A stretch of DNA of 64,000 bases. Source: Achromobacter pulmonis. GTDB taxonomy: Bacteria; Pseudomonadota; Gammaproteobacteria; Burkholderiales; Burkholderiaceae_B. Below are positions 8,042-18,400 of the stretch, in pieces (position 1 is the stretch's first letter; each line of letters opens with the position of its first letter). The stretch covers positions 43,272 through 107,271 of the forward strand of contig NZ_CADIJV010000017.1 in assembly GCF_902859765.1 (NCBI RefSeq), in the 5' to 3' direction. Both the position numbers and the translations under genes were made by a program. The notes under the pieces are model-generated. The model saw only the letters and a list, made by a program, of their open reading frames with translations, did not search any database and had not been told where the DNA came from.

Positions 8042-9295
8042 ATGATTTCCACCGCATGCGGCGTCGACTTCGGCACGTCGAACTCCACCGTCGGCTGGAG
8101 CCGCCCCGACCAGCGCGCGCTCCTGGCCCTTGAAGACGGCAAGACCACCTTGCCCTCGGCCATCTTCTTTCACGACGAGGATGCCGAGGTCAGCTATGGC
8201 CGGGCGGCCATCTCCGACTACCTGGCGGGCTACGACGGGCGCCTGATGCGCTCGATGAAAAGCCTGCTGGGCAGCTCGCTGATTGACGGCTCCACAGAAG
8301 TCCAGGGCCGCTCGATCCCGTTCCGCGTGCTGCTCACGCGCTTCATCGCCGAGCTCAAGCGCCGCGCCGAGACCGCCGCCGGCCGCGACTTCACCCGCGC
8401 CGTGCTGGGCCGGCCGGTGTTCTTCGTGGACGACAACCCCGCTGCCGACCAGACCGCTCAGGACACGCTGGGCGAGATCGCGCGCAGCGTCGGCTTCACC
8501 GACATCGAATTCCAGTTCGAGCCGCTGGCCGCGGCCTTCGACTACGAGTCGCAGATCGAGCGCGAGGAACTGGTGCTGGTCATCGACATCGGCGGCGGCA
8601 CTTCGGACTTCTCGCTGATCCGCCTGGGGCCGGGCCGCGCCGCCAAGCCGGACCGGCGCGACGATATCCTGGCGTACGGCGGCGTGCACATCGGCGGCGT
8701 GGACTTCGACAAGCAGCTCAGCCTGGCGCACGTCATGCCGTTGCTGGGCCTGGGCAGCCAGCTGCGCAGCGGCAAGGACGTGCCGTCCACGCAGTACGGC
8801 AACCTGGCCTGCTGGCACACCATCAACCAGGCCTACTCCCGCAAGGCCGCCGAGCATTTCGCCTACATCCGCGCCGAGGCCGGCGAGCGCGACAAGATCG
8901 ACCTGCTGCTGAATCTGGTCAAACAGCGCGCCGGCCACTGGGTAGCGGTGCAGGTGGAAGAAGCCAAGATCGCGCTGTCGGAGGCGCCGGCGGCGCGCAT
9001 CGACCTGGCGCGTATCGCGCCCGAGCTGGGCGTGGACGTCACGCGGCCGTCGTTCGACGCCAGCGTGGCGCGGCTGATCGAGAAGATCGAGCAGACCGTC
9101 GGCGCCCTGCTGCGCGACGCGGGCGTGGCGCCCGCCGATGTGGACACCGTGTTCTTCACCGGCGGTTCGAGCCGCGTGCCGCGGCTGCGCGACTGCGTTT
9201 CGGCGCTGGTGCCGCAGGCGCGCAGCGTGGAAGGCGACCTGTTCGGCAGCATCGGCGCCGGCCTGGCGCTGGACGCTCGCCGCAAGTTCGACTGA
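8042..9295 (+). CDS. yegD: Hsp70-family chaperone-like ATPase (YegD type)
   Basis: A 417-residue actin/Hsp70-fold protein. The phosphate-1 loop is GVDFGTSNSTVG near residue 7, the phosphate-2 loop is VIDIGGGTSDFS and the adenosine motif is FFTGGSSRVP near the C terminus. As in E. coli YegD (about 450 residues) there is a nucleotide-binding domain but no DnaK-like substrate-binding domain or lid. The cellular role of the family is unclear. ATG 8042 is chosen because it begins just before the first conserved motif; upstream in-frame codons overlap the permease end. It is a single gene on the plus strand with no obvious partner. Confidence 0.88.
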   Translation: MISTACGVDFGTSNSTVGWSRPDQRALLALEDGKTTLPSAIFFHDEDAEVSYGRAAISDYLAGYDGRLMRSMKSLLGSSLIDGSTEVQGRSIPFRVLLTRFIAELKRRAETAAGRDFTRAVLGRPVFFVDDNPAADQTAQDTLGEIARSVGFTDIEFQFEPLAAAFDYESQIEREELVLVIDIGGGTSDFSLIRLGPGRAAKPDRRDDILAYGGVHIGGVDFDKQLSLAHVMPLLGLGSQLRSGKDVPSTQYGNLACWHTINQAYSRKAAEHFAYIRAEAGERDKIDLLLNLVKQRAGHWVAVQVEEAKIALSEAPAARIDLARIAPELGVDVTRPSFDASVARLIEKIEQTVGALLRDAGVAPADVDTVFFTGGSSRVPRLRDCVSALVPQARSVEGDLFGSIGAGLALDARRKFD

Positions 9296-9446
9296 CGCAC
9301 ATGCTGGCCGGGCGGCCGCCACCGGCTGTCGCGGCGAGGGCGCCTGCGCCCTGCCGCGCGGCGCAACGGCCGCGGGCGCGATGGTAAGCTGCAAGCTCTT
9401 CGCGCCGCGCCCCGCGGGGCCGCGCTTGACCCCCCTCACGCCCGCC

Positions 9447-10034
9447 ATGACCGACAAGCCCGATTCCCACCTGTTCGAAGAACGCGTCTCCAGCGAGGCC
9501 GCCTACGACGGCCGTTTCCTCAAGGTCCGCAACGACACCGTGCGACTGCCCAACGGCAACACTTCCACGCGCGAATACGTGGTGCATCCGGGCGCGGTGG
9601 TGGTGATCCCGCTGCTCGACGATGGCCGCGTGCTGCTCGAACGCCAGTACCGCTATCCGATCGGCCGCGTCATGACGGAATTCCCGGCCGGCAAGCTCGA
9701 TCCGGGCGAAGATCCGCTGGCCTGCGGCAAGCGCGAACTGCTGGAAGAAACCGGCTATACCGCCACGCAGTGGGCCCGCGCCGGCGCCTTGCACCTGGCC
9801 ATCGCCTATTCCACCGAGATCATCCACATCTATTTCGCGCGCGGCCTGCGTGCCGGCCCCCGGCAACTGGACCAGGATGAGTTCCTCGACGTTTTCAGCG
9901 CGCGGCCGGAAGACCTGTACGCGGCCTGCGCCAAGGGCGAGGTCACTGACGCCAAGACCCTGACCTGCACGCTGTGGCTGCAGAACGTGCTGTCCGGCGC
10001 CTGGCCGCTCGACTGGCAGGATCATTGCGCTTGA
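9447..10034 (+). CDS. nudF: NUDIX hydrolase, ADP-ribose pyrophosphatase type
   Basis: A 195-residue cytosolic enzyme. The complete NUDIX box starts near residue 82 (GKLDPGEDPLACGKRELLEE, then TGY), matching Gx5Ex7REUxEExGU, with the metal-binding glutamates intact. The upstream segment VIPLLDDGRVLLERQYRYP and the AGKL context are typical of the ADP-ribose/ADP-sugar diphosphatase branch, which splits ADP-ribose to AMP and ribose 5-phosphate. ATG 9447 gives a normal family length; the open frame upstream is spurious extension. It lies 79 bp before the ferredoxin gene on the same strand. Confidence 0.88.
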   Translation: MTDKPDSHLFEERVSSEAAYDGRFLKVRNDTVRLPNGNTSTREYVVHPGAVVVIPLLDDGRVLLERQYRYPIGRVMTEFPAGKLDPGEDPLACGKRELLEETGYTATQWARAGALHLAIAYSTEIIHIYFARGLRAGPRQLDQDEFLDVFSARPEDLYAACAKGEVTDAKTLTCTLWLQNVLSGAWPLDWQDHCA

Positions 10035-10113
10035 TGGCCCCCGCCGCATCGCGCCGGCGCCTGGCAACCGATATGCCCTGGCGCCGTGCCAAACCCGATT
10101 GATTCCGCCAGCC

Positions 10114-10449
10114 ATGCCCGCTTTTCCTGTCCTGGTGCAACCCGCAGGCCTGCGCTTCGAGGCCGACGCCGACACGACGCTTCTGGCGGCCGCGCAAGCC
10201 GCCGGCATCAAGCTGCCCAGTTCCTGCCGCAATGGCACCTGCCGCGCCTGCATGTGCCTGCTGCTGGCAGGCCAGGTCGCTTACCGCATCGAATGGCCCG
10301 GCCTGTCGCGCGACGAGAAGGACGAGGGCTGGATCCTGCCCTGTGTGGCTCAGGCCCGGTCGGCGCTGGCGCTCCAGTCGTTGCAGGCCGCGCCGATCGA
10401 ACCCGCGCCGCCGGCGCCAGCCCGGCCGCTGACCGGGGCGCGGCGCTGA
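10114..10449 (+). CDS. Plant-type 2Fe-2S ferredoxin
   Basis: A 111-residue soluble electron carrier. The cluster ligands are Cys38, Cys43 and Cys46 in SCRNGTCRAC plus Cys77 in WILPCVAQ, the C-x4-C-x2-C...C arrangement of plant-type ferredoxins. The N-terminal strand PVLVQPAGLRFEADADTTLLAAA is the usual ubiquitin-like fold entry. A Pro/Ala-rich tail follows residue 85. The ATG at 10114 is preferred over a TTG 15 bp upstream. No reductase or oxygenase gene is adjacent, so its redox partner is unknown. The gene converges on the exported hydrolase at 10462-11649, leaving a 12-bp gap. Confidence 0.88.
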   Translation: MPAFPVLVQPAGLRFEADADTTLLAAAQAAGIKLPSSCRNGTCRACMCLLLAGQVAYRIEWPGLSRDEKDEGWILPCVAQARSALALQSLQAAPIEPAPPAPARPLTGARR

Positions 10450-10461
10450 CCGGCGCGCGGG

Positions 10462-11649
10462 CTATTTCCGTGGGGGCGCGATGACGTCGCAGGGGGCGGC
10501 GCCGGCTGGCGCCTGGGCCTGGTCGCCCAGCAGCGCGCGCGCGCCGCAGACCGAGCCGAACATGCGTTTGCTGTCGTGGCCGACGCCAGTCACTTCGAAG
10601 CCGGCGCGGTGCAGCGGCACCGGCCGGTTGCCGCGCGCGGCGACGATGCGCTCGTATTGCAGGTATGCGGTGCCGCGCGCCAGCCGCGTCGCTCCCTGGG
10701 CCTCGGCGCCGCAGGTCTTGTCGAGCAGGCGGTGCTCGGGGTTGTTGTCGGCCCCGCCAAGCAGGTAGGTCACGTCGCGCGCCGCGTAGCGGATGAACAG
10801 GCGCGTATCGTCGGTTTCCTGGGCGTACGCGGGCAGCTTGTCGGTGCCGTATTTGTACTGGTTGTAGGTCGGGCAGATACCGCGTTCATAGGGCGCATAG
10901 CCCTTGCCGTCGGGACGCGGCCGCTCCCGGGTCAGGTACAGGTACGACGAGGGATTGGCCACCACATAGCGCACGGCGATGCCATCGCGCCGCAGCGGCC
11001 CGTCGAGCGCGTTCAGCACGGCATAGCGCTGCACCAACTGGCCGCCGCCGGAATGGCCGGCCAGCACGATGCCGGCCAGGAACGGCAGGCGCTTGCGGTC
11101 ATCCAGGGTGCGCAGCAGGTCGTCGATCACCTGGAACGAACTGACCGGGGCGGGACGGCCGCTGGCCTGCACGCTGTCCTCGCCGTCCTCCCAGCTGGCT
11201 TTGCGCCAGGCGGCCATGCCGGCAAAACCCGAGTCGATCACGCCGACAAAGCGCGGCGCCAGGATCAGCGTGTCATCGGCGCGCGCCGGATTGGCGGCCA
11301 GCACCGTGGCGACGGTTTCGTAATAGGCGTCGGCATTGCGCCGAACGCCATGGAACACGATCACGATTTGCTTGATATCGCGCAGGTCGCCGCGCGCCAG
11401 GTTCCGGTTAGCATAGACCGGTATCTTGTAGCGGTGGCCGGGCCTGCCCAGTTCGAGCGTCTGCCAGGGCGGCACCACCGCCCGCTTGGGCGCGGGCAGG
11501 GGTTCGTCGTAATCGTAGGGGTCAGGGAGCGGCGTCTGCGCATGCCCCGTCAGGGGCAACAGGGCCGCCAGCGCCGCCGCGCCCAGGATCCGGCGCGCGC
11601 GCGACGGGCGCGGTGCCGGATGCGGCGGTACGGCAGGCGCAAGGCGCAT
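10462..11649 (-). CDS. Exported alpha/beta-hydrolase-like protein
   Basis: A 395-residue protein with an N-terminal export signal (basic RPSRARR, hydrophobic ILGAAALAALLPLTGHA, cleavage near HAQ). The core is an alpha/beta hydrolase: oxyanion strand IVIVFHGV, nucleophile elbow AGHSGGGQLVQ near residue 195 and a late His in VTGVGHDSKRMF. Several Cys residues near the C terminus (KTCGAE, SVCGARA, APCDV) could form disulfides in the periplasm. The substrate is unknown; esterase or poly-ester activity is only a fold-based guess. The start follows the stop of the FNR gene by 14 bp on the same strand, so the two are probably co-transcribed. Confidence 0.75.
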   Translation of the reverse strand: MRLAPAVPPHPAPRPSRARRILGAAALAALLPLTGHAQTPLPDPYDYDEPLPAPKRAVVPPWQTLELGRPGHRYKIPVYANRNLARGDLRDIKQIVIVFHGVRRNADAYYETVATVLAANPARADDTLILAPRFVGVIDSGFAGMAAWRKASWEDGEDSVQASGRPAPVSSFQVIDDLLRTLDDRKRLPFLAGIVLAGHSGGGQLVQRYAVLNALDGPLRRDGIAVRYVVANPSSYLYLTRERPRPDGKGYAPYERGICPTYNQYKYGTDKLPAYAQETDDTRLFIRYAARDVTYLLGGADNNPEHRLLDKTCGAEAQGATRLARGTAYLQYERIVAARGNRPVPLHRAGFEVTGVGHDSKRMFGSVCGARALLGDQAQAPAGAAPCDVIAPPRK

Positions 11650-11663
11650 GGCGCGGGCGGGCG

Positions 11664-12392
11664 TCAGCAGCCCTCGTGGCCCAGCAATTGCTTGAGCGCG
11701 GGCAGGTCGAGGATGCGCACCTCGCGCTGGTTGATGCGGATCAGGCCGTCGCGCGCGAAGCGCGAGAACAGCCGGCTGACCGTCTCCAGCGTCAGGCCCA
11801 GGAAGTTGCCGATTTCCTCGCGGCTCATGCGCAGCACGAACTCGGTGGACGAATAGCCCAGCGAGGCATAGCGTTGCGACAGGTTCAGCAGGAACGCGGC
11901 CAGGCGCTGTTCGGACCGCATCGAGCCGAGCGAGGCCAGCATCTGGTGCGAACGCGTGATCTCGCGGCTCATCAGGCGGCGGAACTGCTGCTGCAGCGAG
12001 GGCAGGTGGGCGGCCACGCGGTCGACTTCGTTCAGGCGGATCACGCACACCTCGGAGTCTTCCAGCGCCACGGCGGCCGAGACGTGCTTGCCATCGAGCA
12101 TGCCGTCCATGCCGACGATTTCGCCGGGCAGGTGGAAACCGGTGATCTGGATCTGGCCGGTGGCATCCTCAAGCTGCGTCTTGAGGCTGCCGAAGCGCAC
12201 GCCGTAGACGGCATCCAGGGGGTGGTCGAGCGAATACAGCGTCTTGCCTTTTTCGAGGCGTACACGCTCTTTCACCAACTCGTCCAGCTTCTCGACTTCG
12301 GCGGCTGCCATCCCGACGGGGACGCACACGTGGCCCAGCATGCATGTGGAACAGTGGGCGGCATCAGGGGCAACGGGAACCCGTTTTTGCAT
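11664..12392 (-). CDS. fnr: FNR-type oxygen-responsive transcription regulator
   Basis: A 242-residue Crp/Fnr protein. Cluster ligands Cys14, Cys17 and Cys23 (HCSTCMLGHVC) plus the central Cys in DSEVCVIRL match the four ligands of the oxygen-labile 4Fe-4S cluster in E. coli FNR. A cyclic-nucleotide-like barrel, dimer helix and winged HTH follow; the recognition helix GLTLETVSRLFSRF contains the E-x2-SR pattern of FNR. The family controls the switch to anaerobic or microaerobic metabolism; the Bordetella member is called Btr. Transcription runs toward the exported hydrolase. No clear FNR box (TTGAT-N4-ATCAA) was seen at its own promoter. Confidence 0.93.
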   Translation of the reverse strand: MQKRVPVAPDAAHCSTCMLGHVCVPVGMAAAEVEKLDELVKERVRLEKGKTLYSLDHPLDAVYGVRFGSLKTQLEDATGQIQITGFHLPGEIVGMDGMLDGKHVSAAVALEDSEVCVIRLNEVDRVAAHLPSLQQQFRRLMSREITRSHQMLASLGSMRSEQRLAAFLLNLSQRYASLGYSSTEFVLRMSREEIGNFLGLTLETVSRLFSRFARDGLIRINQREVRILDLPALKQLLGHEGC

Positions 12393-12480
12393 ACGATGAC
12401 CTTTTCAGTGCCCGGGCCTGGCCGGGTGGCCGGGGTGGGCTTAAAGCGTGAAGACAGGTACCCATTGTAGTCCGTTGTTA

Positions 12481-12951
12481 CTACGGGTGTCTTACGAGGG
12501 GGTTTGTAGGGATATCTTGCGCCGCCGAAGGGGCGCGGCGGGCCCGGCGGTACGCGATCCAGTCGTCGCCGTTGACGTCGGGCGCGGCGCCGCGCCAGGC
12601 CGGATCGATGGGGTAATACTGGCAGGCCAGCGGGGCCGCACCGGCTGGCGGCAGCGGCCTGGCCAGTACCGGCCGGCGCACGAAACAACCGGGCCGGCCC
12701 GGCACGTATTCCTCGATTTCGTCCATCAGGCCGAGCAGGGCCGGCGTCACCGCGTAGATGTCGCCCAACACCCGGCGGCCGTCCCGCACCGGGAGCAGGC
12801 CGGGCCAGTCGCCGAAATCGACCAGGGCGCCGGGCACGGTGGCGGCGCCGACGTGGCGTGGCGGCGGCAGGCCGCGGCGGCGCGCGGCTTGCGCCAGATC
12901 ATTGATTTCGCCCGCGCGTAGCGTGCCGTAGACAAAAACGTATATGCTCAT
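12481..12951 (-). CDS. Gamma-glutamylcyclotransferase-fold protein (YtfP/GGCT-like)
   Basis: A 156-residue soluble protein opening with IYVFVYGTLRAGEIN, the signature substrate-binding loop of the GGCT/AIG2 fold, with the expected acidic pair in LMDEIEEYVPG. The family includes gamma-glutamylcyclotransferases acting on gamma-glutamyl amines or peptides, and many members of unknown substrate. The C-terminal ~40 residues (rich in Ala, Pro, Arg) look unstructured. It is a monocistronic gene transcribed away from clpB, with 175 bp between the two starts. Confidence 0.78.
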   Translation of the reverse strand: MSIYVFVYGTLRAGEINDLAQAARRRGLPPPRHVGAATVPGALVDFGDWPGLLPVRDGRRVLGDIYAVTPALLGLMDEIEEYVPGRPGCFVRRPVLARPLPPAGAAPLACQYYPIDPAWRGAAPDVNGDDWIAYRRARRAPSAAQDIPTNPLVRHP

Positions 12952-13034
12952 GGTTCGGATTGTTGCTGCACGCGGATCACGGACAAGGACGACGCGCCTT
13001 GACGATACACCCTAAACCATGAGGCCGGCGGGGT

Positions 13035-13062
13035 ATTGAAATTCCCGTATCTGGCCGCATAT
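13035..13062 (+). promoter_or_regulatory. Candidate sigma-32 (heat-shock) promoter of clpB
   Basis: ATTGAAA at 13035-13041 and CCGCATAT at 13055-13062, 13 bp apart, each differ by one base from the heat-shock consensus CTTGAAA / CCCCATNT. The position, 65 bp before the clpB ATG, fits the known heat-shock control of clpB. Confidence 0.65.
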
Positions 13063-13126
13063 TCAGGTCATCGAGCCCGCCGGCGCGTATCGGTCAGGCT
13101 CACCAACGAAGCCTTCAACGACCATT

Positions 13127-15733
<2,607 letters not shown>

Positions 15734-15770
15734 GCGCGGACGCGCCGTCCCTCCCGCAGCGTGCAAAGAG

Positions 15771-15802
15771 AGCCCCGCAGGCAATGGCCTGCGGGGCTTT
15801 TT
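15771..15802. terminator. Rho-independent terminator after clpB
   Basis: A perfect 12-bp stem (AGCCCCGCAGGC / GCCTGCGGGGCT, loop AATG) is followed by five T on the plus strand. It sits between clpB and the convergent lipoprotein gene. Confidence 0.9.
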
Positions 15803-15829
15803 ACCTGGTCCGCGCGGGGGCGCTTCGTG

Positions 15830-17467
15830 TTACTGCTTGACCGTCACGAACACTGGGTTCGAGTAGAACCACAGGTCGTTGTAGTTGCGCGCGTTGATGG
15901 CGTTAAAGCGCGCCGTGTTGTCGGCCAGGTCGACCTTGGCGTCGGGCAGGGGTTCGCCGTCGGCGGTCTCGCCGGCCACGTCCGGCGCCAGGTTGGTGCC
16001 GCGCAGGCGCAGGTATTGGCTCTTGTCGGCGCTCAGCTTGACCTTGATGACGTTGTAGCCGTCCGCGTCCACGGTCCAGTCCTTGCTCGTATAGCGGCCC
16101 AGCACCCGGGTGCTGGGATGGGTGGCGTTGTCGTAGTCCGGCGTGCCGACGGCCGCGCGCGGGCCGACGTCGCCGACGATCAGGTCGACATGGTGCACGG
16201 TCGGCTTGACGTAGGTGGGGTTGCCGCTCTCGATCGGGTACTCGTAGTGGTTGCTGTCGGGGCTGTGGAAGCGGATAGTCACTTCCACTTGTTCGCCCTT
16301 GGCCGCTACCAGTTCGCCGCCCATATGCGCGGTGCCCGAGGCGCCCTGCGCCTGGAATTCGAGCGCGTCGATCAGGTCGCCGAAAACGCCGAACATGCGG
16401 CCGCTCTTGAGGCCCGCGACCACCGCCGCCATGTCCTTGCCATCCTTCCAGACATAGGTCTTGGCGTATTCGCCGGGCGCGTAGCCGCTGCTGTACTGGC
16501 CGGTGCTATTGATGCGGAAGTGGAAATCCGAATCGGCCACGGTCCAGATATGGCGGCCTTCGCCCAGCAGCGCATCCCAGGTGCCGCCGAGCTTGGCCAC
16601 CAGGTAATCGACGCCGCCGTAGGTGCGGTTGGGCAGCTTGTCGGCCGTGTAGGCCTCGGCATAGCCGCCGCGGTCGGGCTCCATCTGGTTGCCGACCATG
16701 CCTTCGATGGCGAAGAAGATCGACGGCGCCAGGTCATGCATTTCGCGCAACTGGCCGATGGTGTACTTGCCGGCGTAGCGCGACGGGTGGTTCAGCAGCA
16801 TGTAGCTGTCGGGATGCCGGTCGCGCAGCCAGCGCAGCGCCGTCAGCGAATCGGCATGGGTGGTGTAGGCGCGCGGCTGGCCGGCCAGGTCGGCCACCAA
16901 CTGCGCGTCGAACAGGTTGTCGGCCTTGTTGGTGTACAGGTATTCGAACTCCGCCACGGCGCGTAGCGACTTCTCCGACAGCGGGTCGTGGGTGCCAATG
17001 CCGATATTGACGTGGTCGTGCGTGGGCATGTCCCATTCGAACGACGAGAAGATGATCTTGCCGGCATAGCGGCCGACGGCCTGGGCCTGCTTGATGAACG
17101 GCACTTCATAGCGCGCCATGCCGGCCGAGAACGGGATCGAGCCGCCGGGGATGTTGGCGCCGGTGTTGTCACGCGCGGACATGCGCAGGTGGTTCGAAAG
17201 CGCGGCCCAATCCAGCTTGTAGCGATCGAAGGCCTGATCCAGCACGCTTTCCAGCGTGGTCTGGGCGTCATCGGACTGGATCGTGTGCACGTGCAGGTCG
17301 CCGGCGCTCCAGGCGCCGGTCTTCACGGGGGGCGACGGCTCGGTCACGGCTGGTGGCGCGGCCGTGTCGTCCTCGTCATCGCTGCCGCCGCAGGCGCTCA
17401 ACAGGGTGACGCAAGCCAGCGACAAGGGCATCATGGCCCGCCGCAGGCGGGTTGCTTCGAACTGCAT
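15830..17467 (-). CDS. PHP-domain lipoprotein, probable secreted metal-dependent phosphoesterase-like protein
   Basis: A 545-residue protein with a lipoprotein signal (lipobox LLSAC, Cys26) followed by a Gly/Ser/Asp/Pro-rich tether, so it should be anchored to a membrane facing the periplasm or surface. The folded part begins with GDLHVHTIQSDD, the first metal motif of the PHP superfamily, with more candidate ligands in LSNHLRMSA, TTHADS, LLNHPSRY and VADSDFHF. A C-terminal beta-rich region (from about residue 390) resembles a binding module. PHP enzymes hydrolyse phosphoesters using bound metal ions; the substrate is unknown. The ATG at 17467 is chosen over upstream ATGs since GGAG lies 9 bp before it and the signal peptide then has normal length. 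It has its own promoter region and no operon partner. Confidence 0.78.
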   Translation of the reverse strand: MQFEATRLRRAMMPLSLACVTLLSACGGSDDEDDTAAPPAVTEPSPPVKTGAWSAGDLHVHTIQSDDAQTTLESVLDQAFDRYKLDWAALSNHLRMSARDNTGANIPGGSIPFSAGMARYEVPFIKQAQAVGRYAGKIIFSSFEWDMPTHDHVNIGIGTHDPLSEKSLRAVAEFEYLYTNKADNLFDAQLVADLAGQPRAYTTHADSLTALRWLRDRHPDSYMLLNHPSRYAGKYTIGQLREMHDLAPSIFFAIEGMVGNQMEPDRGGYAEAYTADKLPNRTYGGVDYLVAKLGGTWDALLGEGRHIWTVADSDFHFRINSTGQYSSGYAPGEYAKTYVWKDGKDMAAVVAGLKSGRMFGVFGDLIDALEFQAQGASGTAHMGGELVAAKGEQVEVTIRFHSPDSNHYEYPIESGNPTYVKPTVHHVDLIVGDVGPRAAVGTPDYDNATHPSTRVLGRYTSKDWTVDADGYNVIKVKLSADKSQYLRLRGTNLAPDVAGETADGEPLPDAKVDLADNTARFNAINARNYNDLWFYSNPVFVTVKQ

Positions 17468-17579
17468 TCCAAACTCCAGTGTCATGGCGGCCCGCAAAGC
17501 GCGGCGCCGCGAAGGCCCGCACTATGCTTGGCGTGAGTGACGTGGGAATTACAGTCCGCGGCCGGCGGCCGCGCGGGGC

Positions 17580-18323
17580 CTAGCGCTTGCCGCGCGCGGG
17601 AGCCGGTGTTTCGGCGGCCTCGGCCAGGGCCTGGCGGATGATGGCCTGGGCCGTCCAGCGCGCCACTTCGGTGACCGCCGGCAGCTCCAGGCCCCAGATG
17701 TCCTTGAGCACCAGGAATACCTCGGTGCCGTAGACCAGCGACAGCGCCTGCGCCACGCGTTCCCGCTGTGCCGGCGGCAGCGTGTCCGCCAGCGGCGCGA
17801 TGGCGCGCTTGAGGATGTCGACGCGATGGCCGCGCACCAGCCGCGGCTCGTTGCCGGCGCGGCCTGCGCTGGCTTCGGCATGCTGCTGCAGCGACACCTG
17901 GATGGCCGCGCGCAGCGGCGCCTCATGCGCCTCCAGGCGCGGATAGGCAAAGCGCAGCAGTTCGTCGACCCGGGTGGCGGCGTCTGGCGCGGCCGAGTCC
18001 CAGGCCAGGATCGGACCCAGGCTCTCGTCGACCACGGCCGCGATCAGCGCGCTCTGGCTGGGGAAGTAACGGTAGGCGGTGGCGCGTGACACCTGGGCAT
18101 GGCCGGCCAGTTCTGCCACCGAGGGCGTGATGCCCTGCGCCATCAGGCGCTGCGCGGTATCCAGCAGGATCTTGCGCATGCGCGCGCGCGGCCCATGCGG
18201 AGGCTCGCCGCTGGCGGCGGCCTGGCGGCTGGCGGGCGCGATCAGGCGCGTGGGCGGCCGGTTGCGCGGGGCGTCGCGGGTTTGACGTGAGACAGGTGTC
18301 TCAGTATGATTCTTTCGTCTCAT
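17580..18323 (-). CDS. TetR-family repressor divergent from the Tm-1-like operon
   Basis: A protein of up to 247 residues. After a ~45-residue basic, proline-rich leader comes the TetR HTH ([15 protein letters not shown]...[22 protein letters not shown]), then an all-helical ligand domain. The start at 18323 places the perfect 16-bp palindrome 18288-18303 inside the first codons, so the true start may be further downstream, or the gene may be controlled by a site overlapping its own start. The divergent neighbour starts 77 bp away; autoregulation plus control of that operon is the usual arrangement for TetR proteins. Confidence 0.85.
   Translation of the reverse strand: MRRKNHTETPVSRQTRDAPRNRPPTRLIAPASRQAAASGEPPHGPRARMRKILLDTAQRLMAQGITPSVAELAGHAQVSRATAYRYFPSQSALIAAVVDESLGPILAWDSAAPDAATRVDELLRFAYPRLEAHEAPLRAAIQVSLQQHAEASAGRAGNEPRLVRGHRVDILKRAIAPLADTLPPAQRERVAQALSLVYGTEVFLVLKDIWGLELPAVTEVARWTAQAIIRQALAEAAETPAPARGKR
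18288..18303. promoter_or_regulatory. Palindromic operator candidate for the TetR repressor
   Basis: TGAGACAGGTGTCTCA is a perfect inverted repeat (7-bp arms, 2-bp centre). A third half-site-like CGTCTCA lies at 18316-18322, just at the annotated tetR start. The cluster of sites in the divergent promoter region is what a TetR dimer would bind to control both directions. Confidence 0.65.
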
Positions 18324-18400
18324 TTCTTGATTCTACAGGGGCTCGCGCCCCGGAACACATATCGAGGCGCGCACCGAGTGTAGCCGCCCGCGGAGGAGTC

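Noticed and set aside
12393-12480. Search for an FNR box at the fnr promoter
   Set aside because: No TTGAT-N4-ATCAA or close variant was seen.
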